DNA from: Gammaproteobacteria bacterium
Lineage (GTDB): Bacteria > Pseudomonadota > Gammaproteobacteria > SZUA-21
Assembly (NCBI GenBank): GCA_003233075.1
Contig: QIKQ01000056.1
Coordinates: 1 to 36,498 of the forward strand
Length of the DNA stretch: 36,498 bases
Reading direction: 5' to 3'
The notes under the pieces were generated by a model, which was not told the origin of the DNA, ran no database searches, and saw only the letters and a list, made by a program, of their open reading frames with translations. Positions 1-7,882 of this stretch are shown here, piece after piece. The number at the start of each line of letters is the position of its first letter. The stretch's first letter is position 1. The position numbers and the translations under genes were made by a program.

Positions 1-108
1 ATGGGTTTGTCAATGGTGCATGGTATTGTGCACGAGAATAATGGTCATATTCATGTCGAATCTGATCGACAATCTGGTACTATTTTTAAAAGTAACCGGT
101 CAAACTAG
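1..108 (+). pseudogene. Hybrid histidine kinase, 5' side of an IS66 insertion (fragment)
   Basis: The reading frame enters from beyond the left edge. It encodes the last part of a histidine-kinase ATPase domain: GLSMVHGIV (G2-box region), then NGHIHVES and SGTIFK, typical of the last strands of HATPase_c. The ATG at position 1 is the Met inside this motif, not a start codon. At 92 the frame runs into the IS66 end and stops at TAG (106-108), which lies inside the element. Removing the element and one copy of the 8-bp duplication joins this frame to 2473-2580, giving GTIFKILIPPIK, the normal end of such a domain. The kinase is therefore truncated by the insertion. Its sensor part is outside the window, so the signal is unknown. 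Confidence 0.85.
84..91. repeat. Target-site duplication of the IS66 element, left copy
   Basis: TTTTAAAA, repeated exactly at 2472-2479 on the other side of the element. The target is itself palindromic. Collapsing the two copies restores an open reading frame in the disrupted kinase. Confidence 0.9.
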
Positions 109-172
109 GCCGTCATTTCCATTTTAAGCAATCCGTGTAACTGTTCTTCTCTCACTACAAGAGGAGATTACC

Positions 173-472
173 ATGCAATCCAATTCACTGAATAAACAAG
201 TCAAAGTTCGTCGAACAGAGGCGCAGTGGCAAGACATTATGTTGTCTTACAAAAAGAGTGGCCTGAGCCAGGAAGCCTTTTGTGCTCAACAAGCAATAGC
301 CACCAGTACTTTTCACAAATGGCGTCAACGTTTAGCGGCTGATAAATCACACGATAAAGCAATTTCTGAGTTTATTGAACTGACACCAGCCCAACCCAGC
401 AATTCGGGTGATTGGGATATCGAATTATCCTTGAGTTCGACGATCGTCCTGCGAATAAGGAAAATGAATTGA
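173..472 (+). CDS. tnpA: IS66 family accessory protein TnpA
   Basis: This 99-residue protein is the first gene of the IS66 element. It is a small helix-turn-helix protein: the N-terminal half (about residues 14-55) has the pattern RRTEAQWQDIM...SGLSQEAFC...STFHKWRQR, matching IS66 TnpA proteins, which are needed with TnpB for transposition but are not the catalytic subunit. It starts at ATG 173, with a GAGGAG ribosome site about 8 bases upstream (162-167). The stop codon TGA (470-472) overlaps the probable TTG start of tnpB, suggesting translational coupling. Length is normal for the family and no damage is visible. Confidence 0.9.
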   Translation: MQSNSLNKQVKVRRTEAQWQDIMLSYKKSGLSQEAFCAQQAIATSTFHKWRQRLAADKSHDKAISEFIELTPAQPSNSGDWDIELSLSSTIVLRIRKMN

Positions 473-822
473 TCGCGCTTCGAGGTGATCTGCCGATTTG
501 GTTGTGTACTCAGGCCACCGACATGAGGCGTTCTTTTGATGGTTTGAGCGCACAAGTCAAACAGCTGTTGAATGAGAATCCACAAAGCGGTGCGCTGTTT
601 GTGTTTATTAATCGTCGTCGAACCCAATTGAAATGCTTATACTTTGAATCGGGTGGTTATTGCTTGTGGTCAAAACGCTTGGAACAAGATCAGTATGCGC
701 TGCCTCATCAGGCCAGTGAATTAAAAAAATCAATCCATCAAACCGAGTTAATGAGTTTGATTGAAGGCTTAGACTTGGAGATCAAAAACAAACGCAAACG
801 TTATAAAAAAGCGGTGTTATGA
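469..822 (+). CDS. tnpB: IS66 family accessory protein TnpB (Orf2)
   Basis: Second gene of the IS66 element, required for transposition together with TnpA and TnpC; its biochemical role is not established. It carries the family signature LPIWLCTQATDMRRSFDGL near the N terminus and LFVFINRRRTQLKCLYFESGGYCLW in two adjoining strands in the middle. I place the start at TTG 469, which overlaps the tnpA stop as TTGA and gives 117 residues, the usual family length. An in-frame ATG at 412 would add 19 residues that do not resemble TnpB and overlap tnpA by 61 bases. The C terminus is basic (KNKRKRYKK). The gene looks intact. Confidence 0.88.
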   Translation: MIALRGDLPIWLCTQATDMRRSFDGLSAQVKQLLNENPQSGALFVFINRRRTQLKCLYFESGGYCLWSKRLEQDQYALPHQASELKKSIHQTELMSLIEGLDLEIKNKRKRYKKAVL

Positions 823-872
823 GTTGAATTCTGTTAGAATAATCGCGTTATCATTAGAAGGTTTTTATCGTT

Positions 873-2450
873 TTGACGCGCATTGTCACCCCGAAAGATC
901 AATCCACTACACTCTCGGTACACGAAGAGAATGCGGCCTTACGAGAACAGTTAAAAATCCAAACCGAACAAATCAAAGAGTTAAAACAACAACTCGATTG
1001 GTTTAAACGGCAACTGTTTGGAAACAAATCAGAGAAACGTTTAGAGATTGATACGTCACACCAAGCTGATCTATTGGCTGGCTTGGGCGTGGCCCCTCCC
1101 AGCCTTGATGACATTCCAACCGAACAAATAAGCTATGAGCGTCGCAAAAAACAACGCGATGCCAAGACCGTTAACGATACGGGACTGCGTTTCGATGACA
1201 GTGTGCCGATGGAAACGATTGAAGTTCCCAATGTGGAGTTAAACGATCTGTCCGCGGAAGATCTTGAGCAGATTGGTGAAAAAATCACTTACCGTTTAGC
1301 GCAACGCCCAGGCAGTTATGTGATTCTCAAATACGTGCGTCAAGTCGTTAAAGATAAATCCACCCAACTCTTGCACACCCCTGCGATGCCAGCCAATGTA
1401 CTGGAAAAGAGTGTGGCTGATGTGAGCTTTTTAGCGGGCATGTTGGTGGATAAGTTTTTATATCATCTGCCGTTGTATCGGCAACATCAACGCCTAGAAA
1501 ACTCAGGCATTACCTTGAGTCGCAGCACCTTGACGAACTTAAGCGGTCGTGCGATTGACTTATTATTACCGATTGTGGATGCGCAATTAGCGAACGTCTT
1601 GCTGAGTCGGGTTTTGGCGATGGATGAAACACCCATTAAGGCGGGACGTCGAGAAAAAGGCAAGCTGCATCAAGGCTATTTTTGGCCAGTTTACGGTGAG
1701 CAAAACGAAATTGTCTTTACCTATAATGCCAGTCGGAATCATTCTTGTGTGCCTGATATCCTGGGTGATTTTAGCGGCACCTTATTATCGGACGGCTATG
1801 CGGCTTATGAACGTTATGCGCAAAAACGAGAGGATGTGACTCACGCGCAATGTTGGTCGCATGCGCGGCGTTATTTTGAAGCCGCCTTAAAAGCAGAACC
1901 GCAAGCGAGCGAGGAAGCCCTGGCGTTGATCGGGACTCTCTACGTGCATGAAAAGAAAATACAGACGCGCAAGCTTAACAGCACTAAGAAGCTAGCCTAC
2001 CGGACGAAGCACAGTGAAGCGATTGTGAAATCCTTTTGGCATTGGTGTGAGCAACAATGCCATCGATCGGATTTATTACCAAAAGATCCCTTATCTAAAG
2101 CACTCAAATATGTGATGAATCGACGATTAAGTTTACAAGTATTTTTATCCGATCCGGATGTGCCGCTGGATACCAATCATTTAGAACGCGCGCTACGCGC
2201 AATTCCGATGGGAAGGCGCAACTGGCTTTTTTGTTGGACAGAGATTGGTGCCCAGCGGGTAGGCATTATTCAAAGTTTATTAGTAACCTGCAAACTACAG
2301 GGAGTTGATCCTTATACTTATCTGGTTGATGTCTTACAGCGTGTGGCTCAGCACCCCGCGAACCGAGTAATTGAACTCACCCCGAGAGTTTGGAAAAATA
2401 AGTTTGCTGACAATCCACTGCGTAGCGATTTGAAAGTGTTAGGTCAATAG
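873..2450 (+). CDS. tnpC: IS66 family transposase TnpC (DDE)
   Basis: This 525-residue transposase cuts and joins the element ends. The N terminus has a leucine-zipper-like coiled coil (about residues 18-50, EENAALREQLKIQTEQIKEL) followed by the FGNKSEK segment typical of IS66. The central DDE nuclease has Asp251 in MDETP, Asp307 in LSDGYAAYE and Glu438 in NHLERALR. The segment after it, GRRNWLFCW...GAQRVGIIQSLL, matches the IS66 C-terminal domain. The start is a TTG at 873, since no ATG lies upstream in frame near the conserved region. The gene begins 50 bases after tnpB and ends 21 bases before the right end of the element. All catalytic residues are present, so it is probably functional. 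Confidence 0.93.
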   Translation: MTRIVTPKDQSTTLSVHEENAALREQLKIQTEQIKELKQQLDWFKRQLFGNKSEKRLEIDTSHQADLLAGLGVAPPSLDDIPTEQISYERRKKQRDAKTVNDTGLRFDDSVPMETIEVPNVELNDLSAEDLEQIGEKITYRLAQRPGSYVILKYVRQVVKDKSTQLLHTPAMPANVLEKSVADVSFLAGMLVDKFLYHLPLYRQHQRLENSGITLSRSTLTNLSGRAIDLLLPIVDAQLANVLLSRVLAMDETPIKAGRREKGKLHQGYFWPVYGEQNEIVFTYNASRNHSCVPDILGDFSGTLLSDGYAAYERYAQKREDVTHAQCWSHARRYFEAALKAEPQASEEALALIGTLYVHEKKIQTRKLNSTKKLAYRTKHSEAIVKSFWHWCEQQCHRSDLLPKDPLSKALKYVMNRRLSLQVFLSDPDVPLDTNHLERALRAIPMGRRNWLFCWTEIGAQRVGIIQSLLVTCKLQGVDPYTYLVDVLQRVAQHPANRVIELTPRVWKNKFADNPLRSDLKVLGQ

Positions 2451-2471
2451 CGGCCTAGTTTGACCGGTTAC

Positions 2472-2479
2472 TTTTAAAA
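2472..2479. repeat. Target-site duplication of the IS66 element, right copy
   Basis: TTTTAAAA, identical to 84-91. It follows directly after the CCGGTTAC end of the element. Confidence 0.9.
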
Positions 2480-2938
2480 TTCTTATTCCACCTATTAAAT
2501 TGGCTGAAGATCAGAATGAAAAATCTAACGATAAATTAAAAATAAGTACTTTCTCCGAGCTACGAGCTAGACAATTGTAACGTATTAGTAGTAGATGACG
2601 AAAAATCACTAGTCCATTTAATGAAGGAATTACTAGAAACAATGGGGTGTAAGGTAAGCACCTATACTAACAGCAAAGAGGCTTGTGAATTTTTCCGGAG
2701 CAATCCAGATAAATTTGATGTTGTTATTACTGATCAAACTATGCCAATGATGACTGGTCTTGAAATGGCAAATATTATGGCTTCGTTGCGTCCAAAAATG
2801 CCAGTTATTCTTTGTTCAGGTTATAGTAATGGTTTAGAAGTTAAGTCAGGCAACAGCGAAAATATTAAAAGGGTTTTAATGAAGCCAATCGATCCAGACG
2901 AATTACGTAAACATATAAATGATTTAATGTTAAATTAG
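2472..2938 (+). pseudogene. Hybrid histidine kinase, 3' side of IS66: kinase tail plus frameshifted receiver domain
   Basis: Frame 2473-2580 continues the kinase of 1-91 (KILIPPIKLAEDQNEK) and stops at TAA 2578-2580. The receiver domain follows one base out of phase: the frame open from 2546 reads NCNVLVVDDEKSL, with the acidic pair, then VVITDQTMP with the phospho-accepting Asp at 2732-2734, LCSGYS and VLMKPID with the conserved Lys, ending at 2938. No ATG, GTG or TTG precedes the conserved VVDDE motif; the first ATG (2621) lies after it and would remove the acidic pair. One hybrid kinase with a single-base insertion between 2546 and 2577 explains this better than a separate response regulator. 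Dropping one C near 2564 gives a continuous frame. Confidence 0.75.
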
Positions 2939-3160
2939 AAATTCGGATCGAATTCTGATACCTTTGATAATCTAGACTAGATTAGCCTATTAAGCGTTGC
3001 TTATATAATTGACCGCAGATATATGATATAGATATACTGATAATGAGGTAATTCACTTGGTTTAATTGCGGTAGTGCTCGGACGTTGTAATCAGTTCTCA
3101 TGTATTACTTATAAGAAGTCACTTATATGCGGATATGAAGTTCCAGGAAAGGAAAAACGT

Positions 3161-3529
3161 ATGATAAAACTATTTAAGCAGTCCAGTTCAGAAAGAAAAA
3201 ACAGGGAGTTTATAAAAAAAAGTGAACAAGCACTTAACGAGAACTATGTTTTGAAAGCAACTTTAATTGATATTGAGCACGATAGTGATGAAGAGTCTAT
3301 ACGTTACGATGCGAGTCTCGTAAAGGTAGGCAAATTTTATAAATTAATGATTACCCAAAAGGACGATTCAGAAACAATTCGTTTTGACCAAAAAGATTTC
3401 GATTCTTGGGATAAAATTGATCATTATTTGCTAGCTGAAACGGGTTTTTTGATTACCGATTTCAAAAGAAAAAAAGTTGAAATAGTTAGCGCTGATAACG
3501 AGTTATTTGACCGAACTGAGTCTGAGTAA
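3161..3529 (+). CDS. Hypothetical protein, 122 residues
   Basis: I do not recognise a family. The start is ATG 3161, preceded by the purine-rich ribosome site AGGAAAGG (3145-3152). An in-frame ATG at 3074 would add 29 residues without character. The protein is soluble and charged, with no signal peptide or membrane segment. An N-terminal basic helical stretch is followed by alternating short strands (YVLKATLIDIEHD, YKLMITQKD, VEIVSA), suggesting a small alpha/beta or beta-sheet domain. It ends 32 bases before the end of the convergent membrane-protein gene. Coding is supported by the ribosome site and full-length frame, but function is unknown. Confidence 0.6.
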   Translation: MIKLFKQSSSERKNREFIKKSEQALNENYVLKATLIDIEHDSDEESIRYDASLVKVGKFYKLMITQKDDSETIRFDQKDFDSWDKIDHYLLAETGFLITDFKRKKVEIVSADNELFDRTESE

Positions 3530-3561
3530 GTGTAAATCAACACGCTAAGAAATAAACTATT

Positions 3562-4125
3562 TTAATTATTTTTTAGTAAAATTTCTTGCGGGGATAAACT
3601 TTTTTTAATATTTTCAGCAATATCAAACATATTATCGAATCCCTTTAATCCTATGAGTTGACTATCTGTTTTAGTAATTATGAGTTCAATGCAAACATTA
3701 TTTTGTGATCTAATTTCCATGCACTTAATCTGATCTTTTTTTATTTCACTAAAACCATCCGGCCAATGATAGGTTAAGCTTTGGTTTTCTAGTACTACCT
3801 TATATTGTTTTACCTGATTTTCTTGCTTTCGATATTTTACTTTTAACCATACGGAGAAACTCGCTAATATTATTATTGGGGCAATCCAATATTGATTTCC
3901 CATAATATAGGATATTAGGAATAGGACTAACAGCGAGAGCACTATAATCATGAGCTTTGATTTGTTTTTGTCTCGCAAGTAATTAGGATCTAGTTGGTAT
4001 TCCATATTGAATTTAGGCCTTACTTCAATTTTTAAATACATTAATTTAGCAAGTAATGAGCATAACATAAGCAGAATTAGATTAGAAGTAGTGAAGACAA
4101 GTAGCCAAGATAAGTAGTCAGGCAC
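3562..4125 (-). CDS. Membrane protein of unknown function, 187 residues
   Basis: Three hydrophobic segments are visible: residues about 6-28, 58-76 and 78-93. The following C-terminal half of about 90 residues is soluble, with beta strands (YKVVLENQSLTYHW, CMEIRSQNNVCIELIIT), reminiscent of membrane-attached PH-like domains, although I cannot assign one. The start is a GTG (4123-4125) with no good ribosome site. It lies 38 bases downstream of the CheA-type kinase gene on the same strand, so the two probably share a transcript. That position suggests a link with the same signalling unit, but nothing in the sequence shows one. Confidence 0.65.
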   Translation of the reverse strand: MPDYLSWLLVFTTSNLILLMLCSLLAKLMYLKIEVRPKFNMEYQLDPNYLRDKNKSKLMIIVLSLLVLFLISYIMGNQYWIAPIIILASFSVWLKVKYRKQENQVKQYKVVLENQSLTYHWPDGFSEIKKDQIKCMEIRSQNNVCIELIITKTDSQLIGLKGFDNMFDIAENIKKSLSPQEILLKNN

Positions 4126-4163
4126 ATGGTCATTCTATGTAGAGGTATCCTAAAAGTAAAAAA

Positions 4164-6362
4164 TCATAATGCTCGAAGTAAATTATTTGATTTGTTTTTT
4201 GAATCGTCTTCAGTGAAATCAAGGACTATTTGTTTAAGATTATTAAGGTTAAGAACGTACGCTATTGAGCCTGTATCTAGGACTGTAATACTATCGAATA
4301 AAAGATATTCTAATTCTAAGCTACTGGTGTGGGCTAAGCAAATATCAATCAGATTAATTATTTTATTAACGATAATAGCAAAGTTAATCCCGCCTTTAGA
4401 AATAATAATTATGTACTCTGTTTCTTTGCTTGTTGAGTTTGAAAACTGTGCAGGTGGTAATAAATTGGATAATCGGAGATAAGGATAAATTTCTTTATTA
4501 TGATTTATATAGCCCTGGGCATCAGTTATAGAGTTTTTGTAAGCAGTTCCAGGGAATGAATCCAGAATTGATTCTTGTTGGGTTAACAACAATGATTCAC
4601 CGACATTCACCAGTAAGTAAGGTGCTTCTGGTTTTTCGAGGGGAATACTTATTTGAAAAATCGTACCTCGATTCTCTTCCGAAAAAACCTTAATACTGCC
4701 GTGAAGTTCTCGAATGTTATTACGTACTACGTCTAGACCCACTCCGCGACCTGATAAATTAGTTGCCTCCTGGCAAGTAGTAAAGCCAGGTTCAAATATC
4801 AAGTTGAGTATTTCACTCGATGTTAAATTAACACTTTTATCAATAATTCCTATTTTTATGGCTCTACTCATGATTTCACTTTCACTAATTCCTTTGCCAT
4901 CATCTTGTATTTCGATTTGAATTTCACCTTTAACCCGTCTCGCTTTTAAGATAATGATTGCTTGGCTATTTTTTCCTTTCTTTAATCTTTCTTCACTCGA
5001 TTCTATGCCATGAGCAATTGCATTTCTAATTAGATGCAATAGTGGATCACAAATTTTGTCTAAGATAGACTTACTAATCCTGATTTCTTCGCCCTCAGTT
5101 TTAAGAACTATATTTTTATTATGCTTATGATTGGATTCGTATATAAGCCTTTTAAAGCGGCTAAACACTTCTTTAACATAGGTTGTATTTAACTGCTTCG
5201 CTTGATTTCGTATCTGAATAATTTGTTTAGTCACCGATTCGGAAAAGTTATCAAACTGATCAAGCTCAATTTGACCTGATCTTTGATTAACGGACCAGTA
5301 AACCATAAGCTCTTCAATTTGAAGTACGAGTGAGTCAAGTTTAGCCGGAGCAATGCGTAAACTTACAGAGTCAATTATTTCAATTTCTTTTATTTTGGCT
5401 TGTTTATCGAGTGCAGCTGAAATAATTTCAGGATGTACTAATTTTTGTTCTACCAATAGCTGACCTAGCGGCTGAATATTTGAATTATCAGTAATTGGAG
5501 TGCTTTGCTTTTCTGACTGGAACCTCAGGGTATCTTCCAATTCTTTTCGAGTTAAGGCTCCACTTGAGACTAATAGCTCTCCAATTCGAGTGTCATCTTC
5601 AGGTAGGGATTTTATAATTTGTGAATAATGTGAAATACTTGCACGAGGTGGTAACATGGCAATATATGAAATTTGGTTGATTGCTTCAAATACGTGCTCT
5701 AATTCTTGTCGAGCTAACTTAGTTTCAAAGTCAATCTCAAATCCTAAATAACATTGCAGAGGGTCAAATTGATTAAGATCAGGAAGTAAATCGTATATTG
5801 ATGTTATGTGTACTATAGTTCCGATTGAATTTAAATAATCAAAAAATTCCAATGGGTCTACATTCTGTTTAAATGTGTTAGTTTCAAATCGAATTGAAAA
5901 ATGCCAGTAATGTGAACTTACTGAGCTAGGATGCGCATCGGTTGCAGATTGTTTATCTACTTGTTGAATGTTGCTTGCATCGCATATGAAGTGATCTAAA
6001 GAGTTTTTAAGAAGGGAATTAAGTTGCTTAACATCTTGCTCTAATTCTTCTTCATCTATTGCTCGTTTAACTAGGAGACGGAGATGATCAGTACTGGATA
6101 AAAGTATTGAAACTAGGTTTTCGTCTAGTCGCAATGAATTATTTCGAATACATTCCAATAAGTTCTCTATGTGATTTGCGAAAGAGACTACTTGCTTGTA
6201 AGAAAATAGATTTGATGCACCTTTTAGTGTGTGTACGGCTCGAAATAGATCATTGATTAGTTTTTTCTTGTTTGGTTCCGATTGTACGGTTAACAAAGCA
6301 TCTTCCATGATCAATAGTAAATCATTACATTCTTGTTTATATGTTTCTTTTGGATGATTCAC
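4164..6362 (-). CDS. CheA-type histidine kinase (orphan)
   Basis: This 732-residue protein has CheA architecture. An N-terminal Hpt domain carries the phospho-accepting His44 in RAVHTLKGAS. A middle region (about 260-345) holds two similar segments, GELLVSSGALTRKELEDTL and GQLLVEQKLVHPEIISAAL. A dimerisation/ATPase part (about 345-590) has the N box LIRNAIAHGIES, DDGKGIS, EPGFTT and GRGVGLDVV. A C-terminal CheW-like domain begins near 600 (YLLVNVGESLLLTQQESIL). CheA proteins phosphorylate response regulators on receptor input. No cheY, cheW, cheB, cheR or receptor gene lies nearby, so partners must be encoded elsewhere. The start is GTG 6362, with no clear ribosome site; the frame is closed shortly upstream. 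The downstream membrane-protein gene is probably cotranscribed. Confidence 0.88.
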   Translation of the reverse strand: MNHPKETYKQECNDLLLIMEDALLTVQSEPNKKKLINDLFRAVHTLKGASNLFSYKQVVSFANHIENLLECIRNNSLRLDENLVSILLSSTDHLRLLVKRAIDEEELEQDVKQLNSLLKNSLDHFICDASNIQQVDKQSATDAHPSSVSSHYWHFSIRFETNTFKQNVDPLEFFDYLNSIGTIVHITSIYDLLPDLNQFDPLQCYLGFEIDFETKLARQELEHVFEAINQISYIAMLPPRASISHYSQIIKSLPEDDTRIGELLVSSGALTRKELEDTLRFQSEKQSTPITDNSNIQPLGQLLVEQKLVHPEIISAALDKQAKIKEIEIIDSVSLRIAPAKLDSLVLQIEELMVYWSVNQRSGQIELDQFDNFSESVTKQIIQIRNQAKQLNTTYVKEVFSRFKRLIYESNHKHNKNIVLKTEGEEIRISKSILDKICDPLLHLIRNAIAHGIESSEERLKKGKNSQAIIILKARRVKGEIQIEIQDDGKGISESEIMSRAIKIGIIDKSVNLTSSEILNLIFEPGFTTCQEATNLSGRGVGLDVVRNNIRELHGSIKVFSEENRGTIFQISIPLEKPEAPYLLVNVGESLLLTQQESILDSFPGTAYKNSITDAQGYINHNKEIYPYLRLSNLLPPAQFSNSTSKETEYIIIISKGGINFAIIVNKIINLIDICLAHTSSLELEYLLFDSITVLDTGSIAYVLNLNNLKQIVLDFTEDDSKNKSNNLLRAL

Positions 6363-6720
6363 TACTATTGCCGTAAATAGCCGTCTGATAATATGTATGT
6401 CGTTTGTAAATATTTATATTCTATTGGAGTAATTTTTTCATTCATATTTGTAAGCTTATTCGTTTGCCAAAAGGCAGATCTGCTGTATAAAGTGATCTTT
6501 CCTAGTATGTATTTGCGGCTATACCCAAGAGATTCTTTAGAAAATAGAGTATTTTTGCGACTTATATTGGAGTAAGTATAGTCGTGAAGAATATTCTGCA
6601 TAATTGTCAGGTTATTGACCTAAGCTGTTTGCTTGGATTAAGTTATTGCGACTAAGCTAGCAATGGTCATTATTCTATATTATTATTACTTTGAATGTGG
6701 ACTTTTACATTTTCAGTAAG
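6363..6720. other. Intergenic region between divergent cheA-like and cysC-like genes
   Basis: These 358 bases are AT-rich and should hold the promoters of both divergent genes. Two short open frames overlap here on opposite strands. Both lack ribosome sites and resemble no protein, so I read this as non-coding. No convincing promoter pair or strong hairpin could be assigned by eye. Confidence 0.5.
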
Positions 6721-7347
6721 ATGATTGATGAGAAATTAAATATCGAAAATTTAACTCAAAAGTTAGCTTATTATTCAAAACAATATCTTGGCTCTGGGGA
6801 AGCGCCGAAAAATAATGCAGTTTTATGGCTAACGGGTTTATCTGGGTCGGGTAAAACGACAACAGCACTAAAATTACAAGAAGCAATTAGAAAATTGTCC
6901 TATAAAGTTTGTGTGCTCGACGGCGATGAAGTCAGAAAAAACTATACATCAGATCTTAGTTTCACAGATGAGGACAGAATTGAAAATATCAGGCGAGTTG
7001 CGCAGTTGAGCAATGCAATCGCGAGTCAAAATGCGATCGTTATAGTTGCCTTAATCAGTCCGTTTAAAGAAAATAGACTACTGGCTAGAGAAACAAATCA
7101 GGATAATGTATTTCTGGAAGTATATTGTAAGGCTCAATTAGAGCAGTGCGAGAAACGTGACCCGAAAGGCCTTTACAAAAAGGCGCGCTTAGGTGAAATT
7201 GCGTATTTTACTGGAATAGATTCTCGTTATGATGTTCCGCAAAACCCCAGTATTTCGCTTGATACGGTTAGAAGCAGCCCAAGTATAAATGCAGCTCGAT
7301 TAATAAACTTAATGGTCGAATGCAATATTATTAAAGCATTTAGTTAA
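6721..7347 (+). CDS. cysC: Adenylylsulfate (APS) kinase
   Basis: APS kinase transfers phosphate from ATP to APS, giving PAPS for sulfate reduction or sulfation. The Walker A loop is GLSGSGKT (residues 39-46). Other family motifs are LDGDEVR, DRIENIRRVAQLSNAI, LISPFKENR, and DPKGLYKKARLGEIAYFTGIDS near the C terminus. Length (208 residues) is normal. I chose ATG 6721; a TTG at 6691 would add ten residues with no homology. The gene stands alone: no cysD/cysN, PAPS reductase or sulfotransferase is in the window, so it may serve distant sulfate assimilation or a sulfation pathway. Its last 8 bases overlap the end of the convergent gene at 7340. Confidence 0.9.
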   Translation: MIDEKLNIENLTQKLAYYSKQYLGSGEAPKNNAVLWLTGLSGSGKTTTALKLQEAIRKLSYKVCVLDGDEVRKNYTSDLSFTDEDRIENIRRVAQLSNAIASQNAIVIVALISPFKENRLLARETNQDNVFLEVYCKAQLEQCEKRDPKGLYKKARLGEIAYFTGIDSRYDVPQNPSISLDTVRSSPSINAARLINLMVECNIIKAFS

Positions 7348-7696
7348 TTATTTTTGGAATTCTTTTTCTTTTTAAAATAGCAATCAGATATTTATTATTT
7401 TGATAAACTGTAATAACCTCCCAACCATTTTTTCCATGCCTGTTTAATTTTCTAATAAATTTTTTATTAAAACCACGCTTTATTTTTTGTGAGACCCATT
7501 TGTATTTCCATTTTGGCCTAACATATTTCGTTTTTTTGCTTGTTACAGCTTCTTGATGTTTATTTTCAGAATGTTTTTCTTCAGATTTTATATTTTCAGA
7601 TTGTTGATTTTCTGACTTTGGTTTTGACCAAACATGTGACGAGGCAAGTATTGCAACTATTGCTAGATTTATAAGTAGTGTTTTAGTAGAGGTCAT
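7340..7696 (-). CDS. Secreted small protein with DUF4177-like C-terminal domain
   Basis: This 118-residue protein begins with a signal peptide (residues 1 to about 24, ending SSHVWS), followed by a charged, low-complexity linker rich in Ser, Glu and Lys with repeated SEN/SE units (about 26-55). The last 50 residues, KWKYKWVSQKI...LNRHGKNGWEVITVYQNNKYLIAILKR, match the pattern of DUF4177-type domains: a strand, a helix, GWE and two strands. The function of that domain is unknown. A periplasmic or secreted location is inferred from the signal peptide. A possible ribosome site (GGGAGC on the minus strand) precedes ATG 7696. It is convergent with cysC and overlaps it by 8 bases. Confidence 0.7.
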   Translation of the reverse strand: MTSTKTLLINLAIVAILASSHVWSKPKSENQQSENIKSEEKHSENKHQEAVTSKKTKYVRPKWKYKWVSQKIKRGFNKKFIRKLNRHGKNGWEVITVYQNNKYLIAILKRKRIPKIIN

Positions 7697-7882
7697 TGTT
7701 GCTCCCGGTTTGTCTAGCAGTAAAATATCAATGGTGATAAGCTTTAGGTGCTTCTAACTAATTAGATGTCATAGTCATTTAGCTAAAAAATAGTCGTAGA
7801 TTTGACTCTTGTCAATATGGCGGGGCTTAATATAATTAAAGAGAATAATTGCTATACGCTATTTTGTACTATTTTAATCTGT

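Larger units (their letters stand above)
92..2471 (+). mobile_element. Complete IS66-family insertion sequence (2380 bp)
   Basis: The ends are perfect inverted repeats of at least 19 bp, starting GTAACCGGTCAAACTAGGCC at 92 and matched by its complement ending at 2471. GTAA termini are typical of the IS66 family. The flanks are identical 8-bp copies of TTTTAAAA (84-91 and 2472-2479), the duplication length expected for IS66. The interior holds the three family genes tnpA, tnpB and tnpC, all open. Intact genes, perfect ends and an identical duplication suggest recent and possibly still active transposition. It sits inside a histidine kinase gene. Confidence 0.95.

Noticed and set aside
2621..2938. 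A stand-alone response regulator starting at ATG 2621.
   Set aside because: The start codon lies after the conserved VVDDE motif, which is read in the same frame upstream without any start codon, so it is the end of a broken hybrid kinase.
4126..4482. Plus-strand open frame antisense to the CheA end.
   Set aside because: It is the shadow of a strongly supported coding frame on the other strand.
6365..6601. Short open frame on the minus strand, opposite another short frame at 6393-6575.
   Set aside because: The two overlap on opposite strands, have no ribosome sites and look like no known protein.
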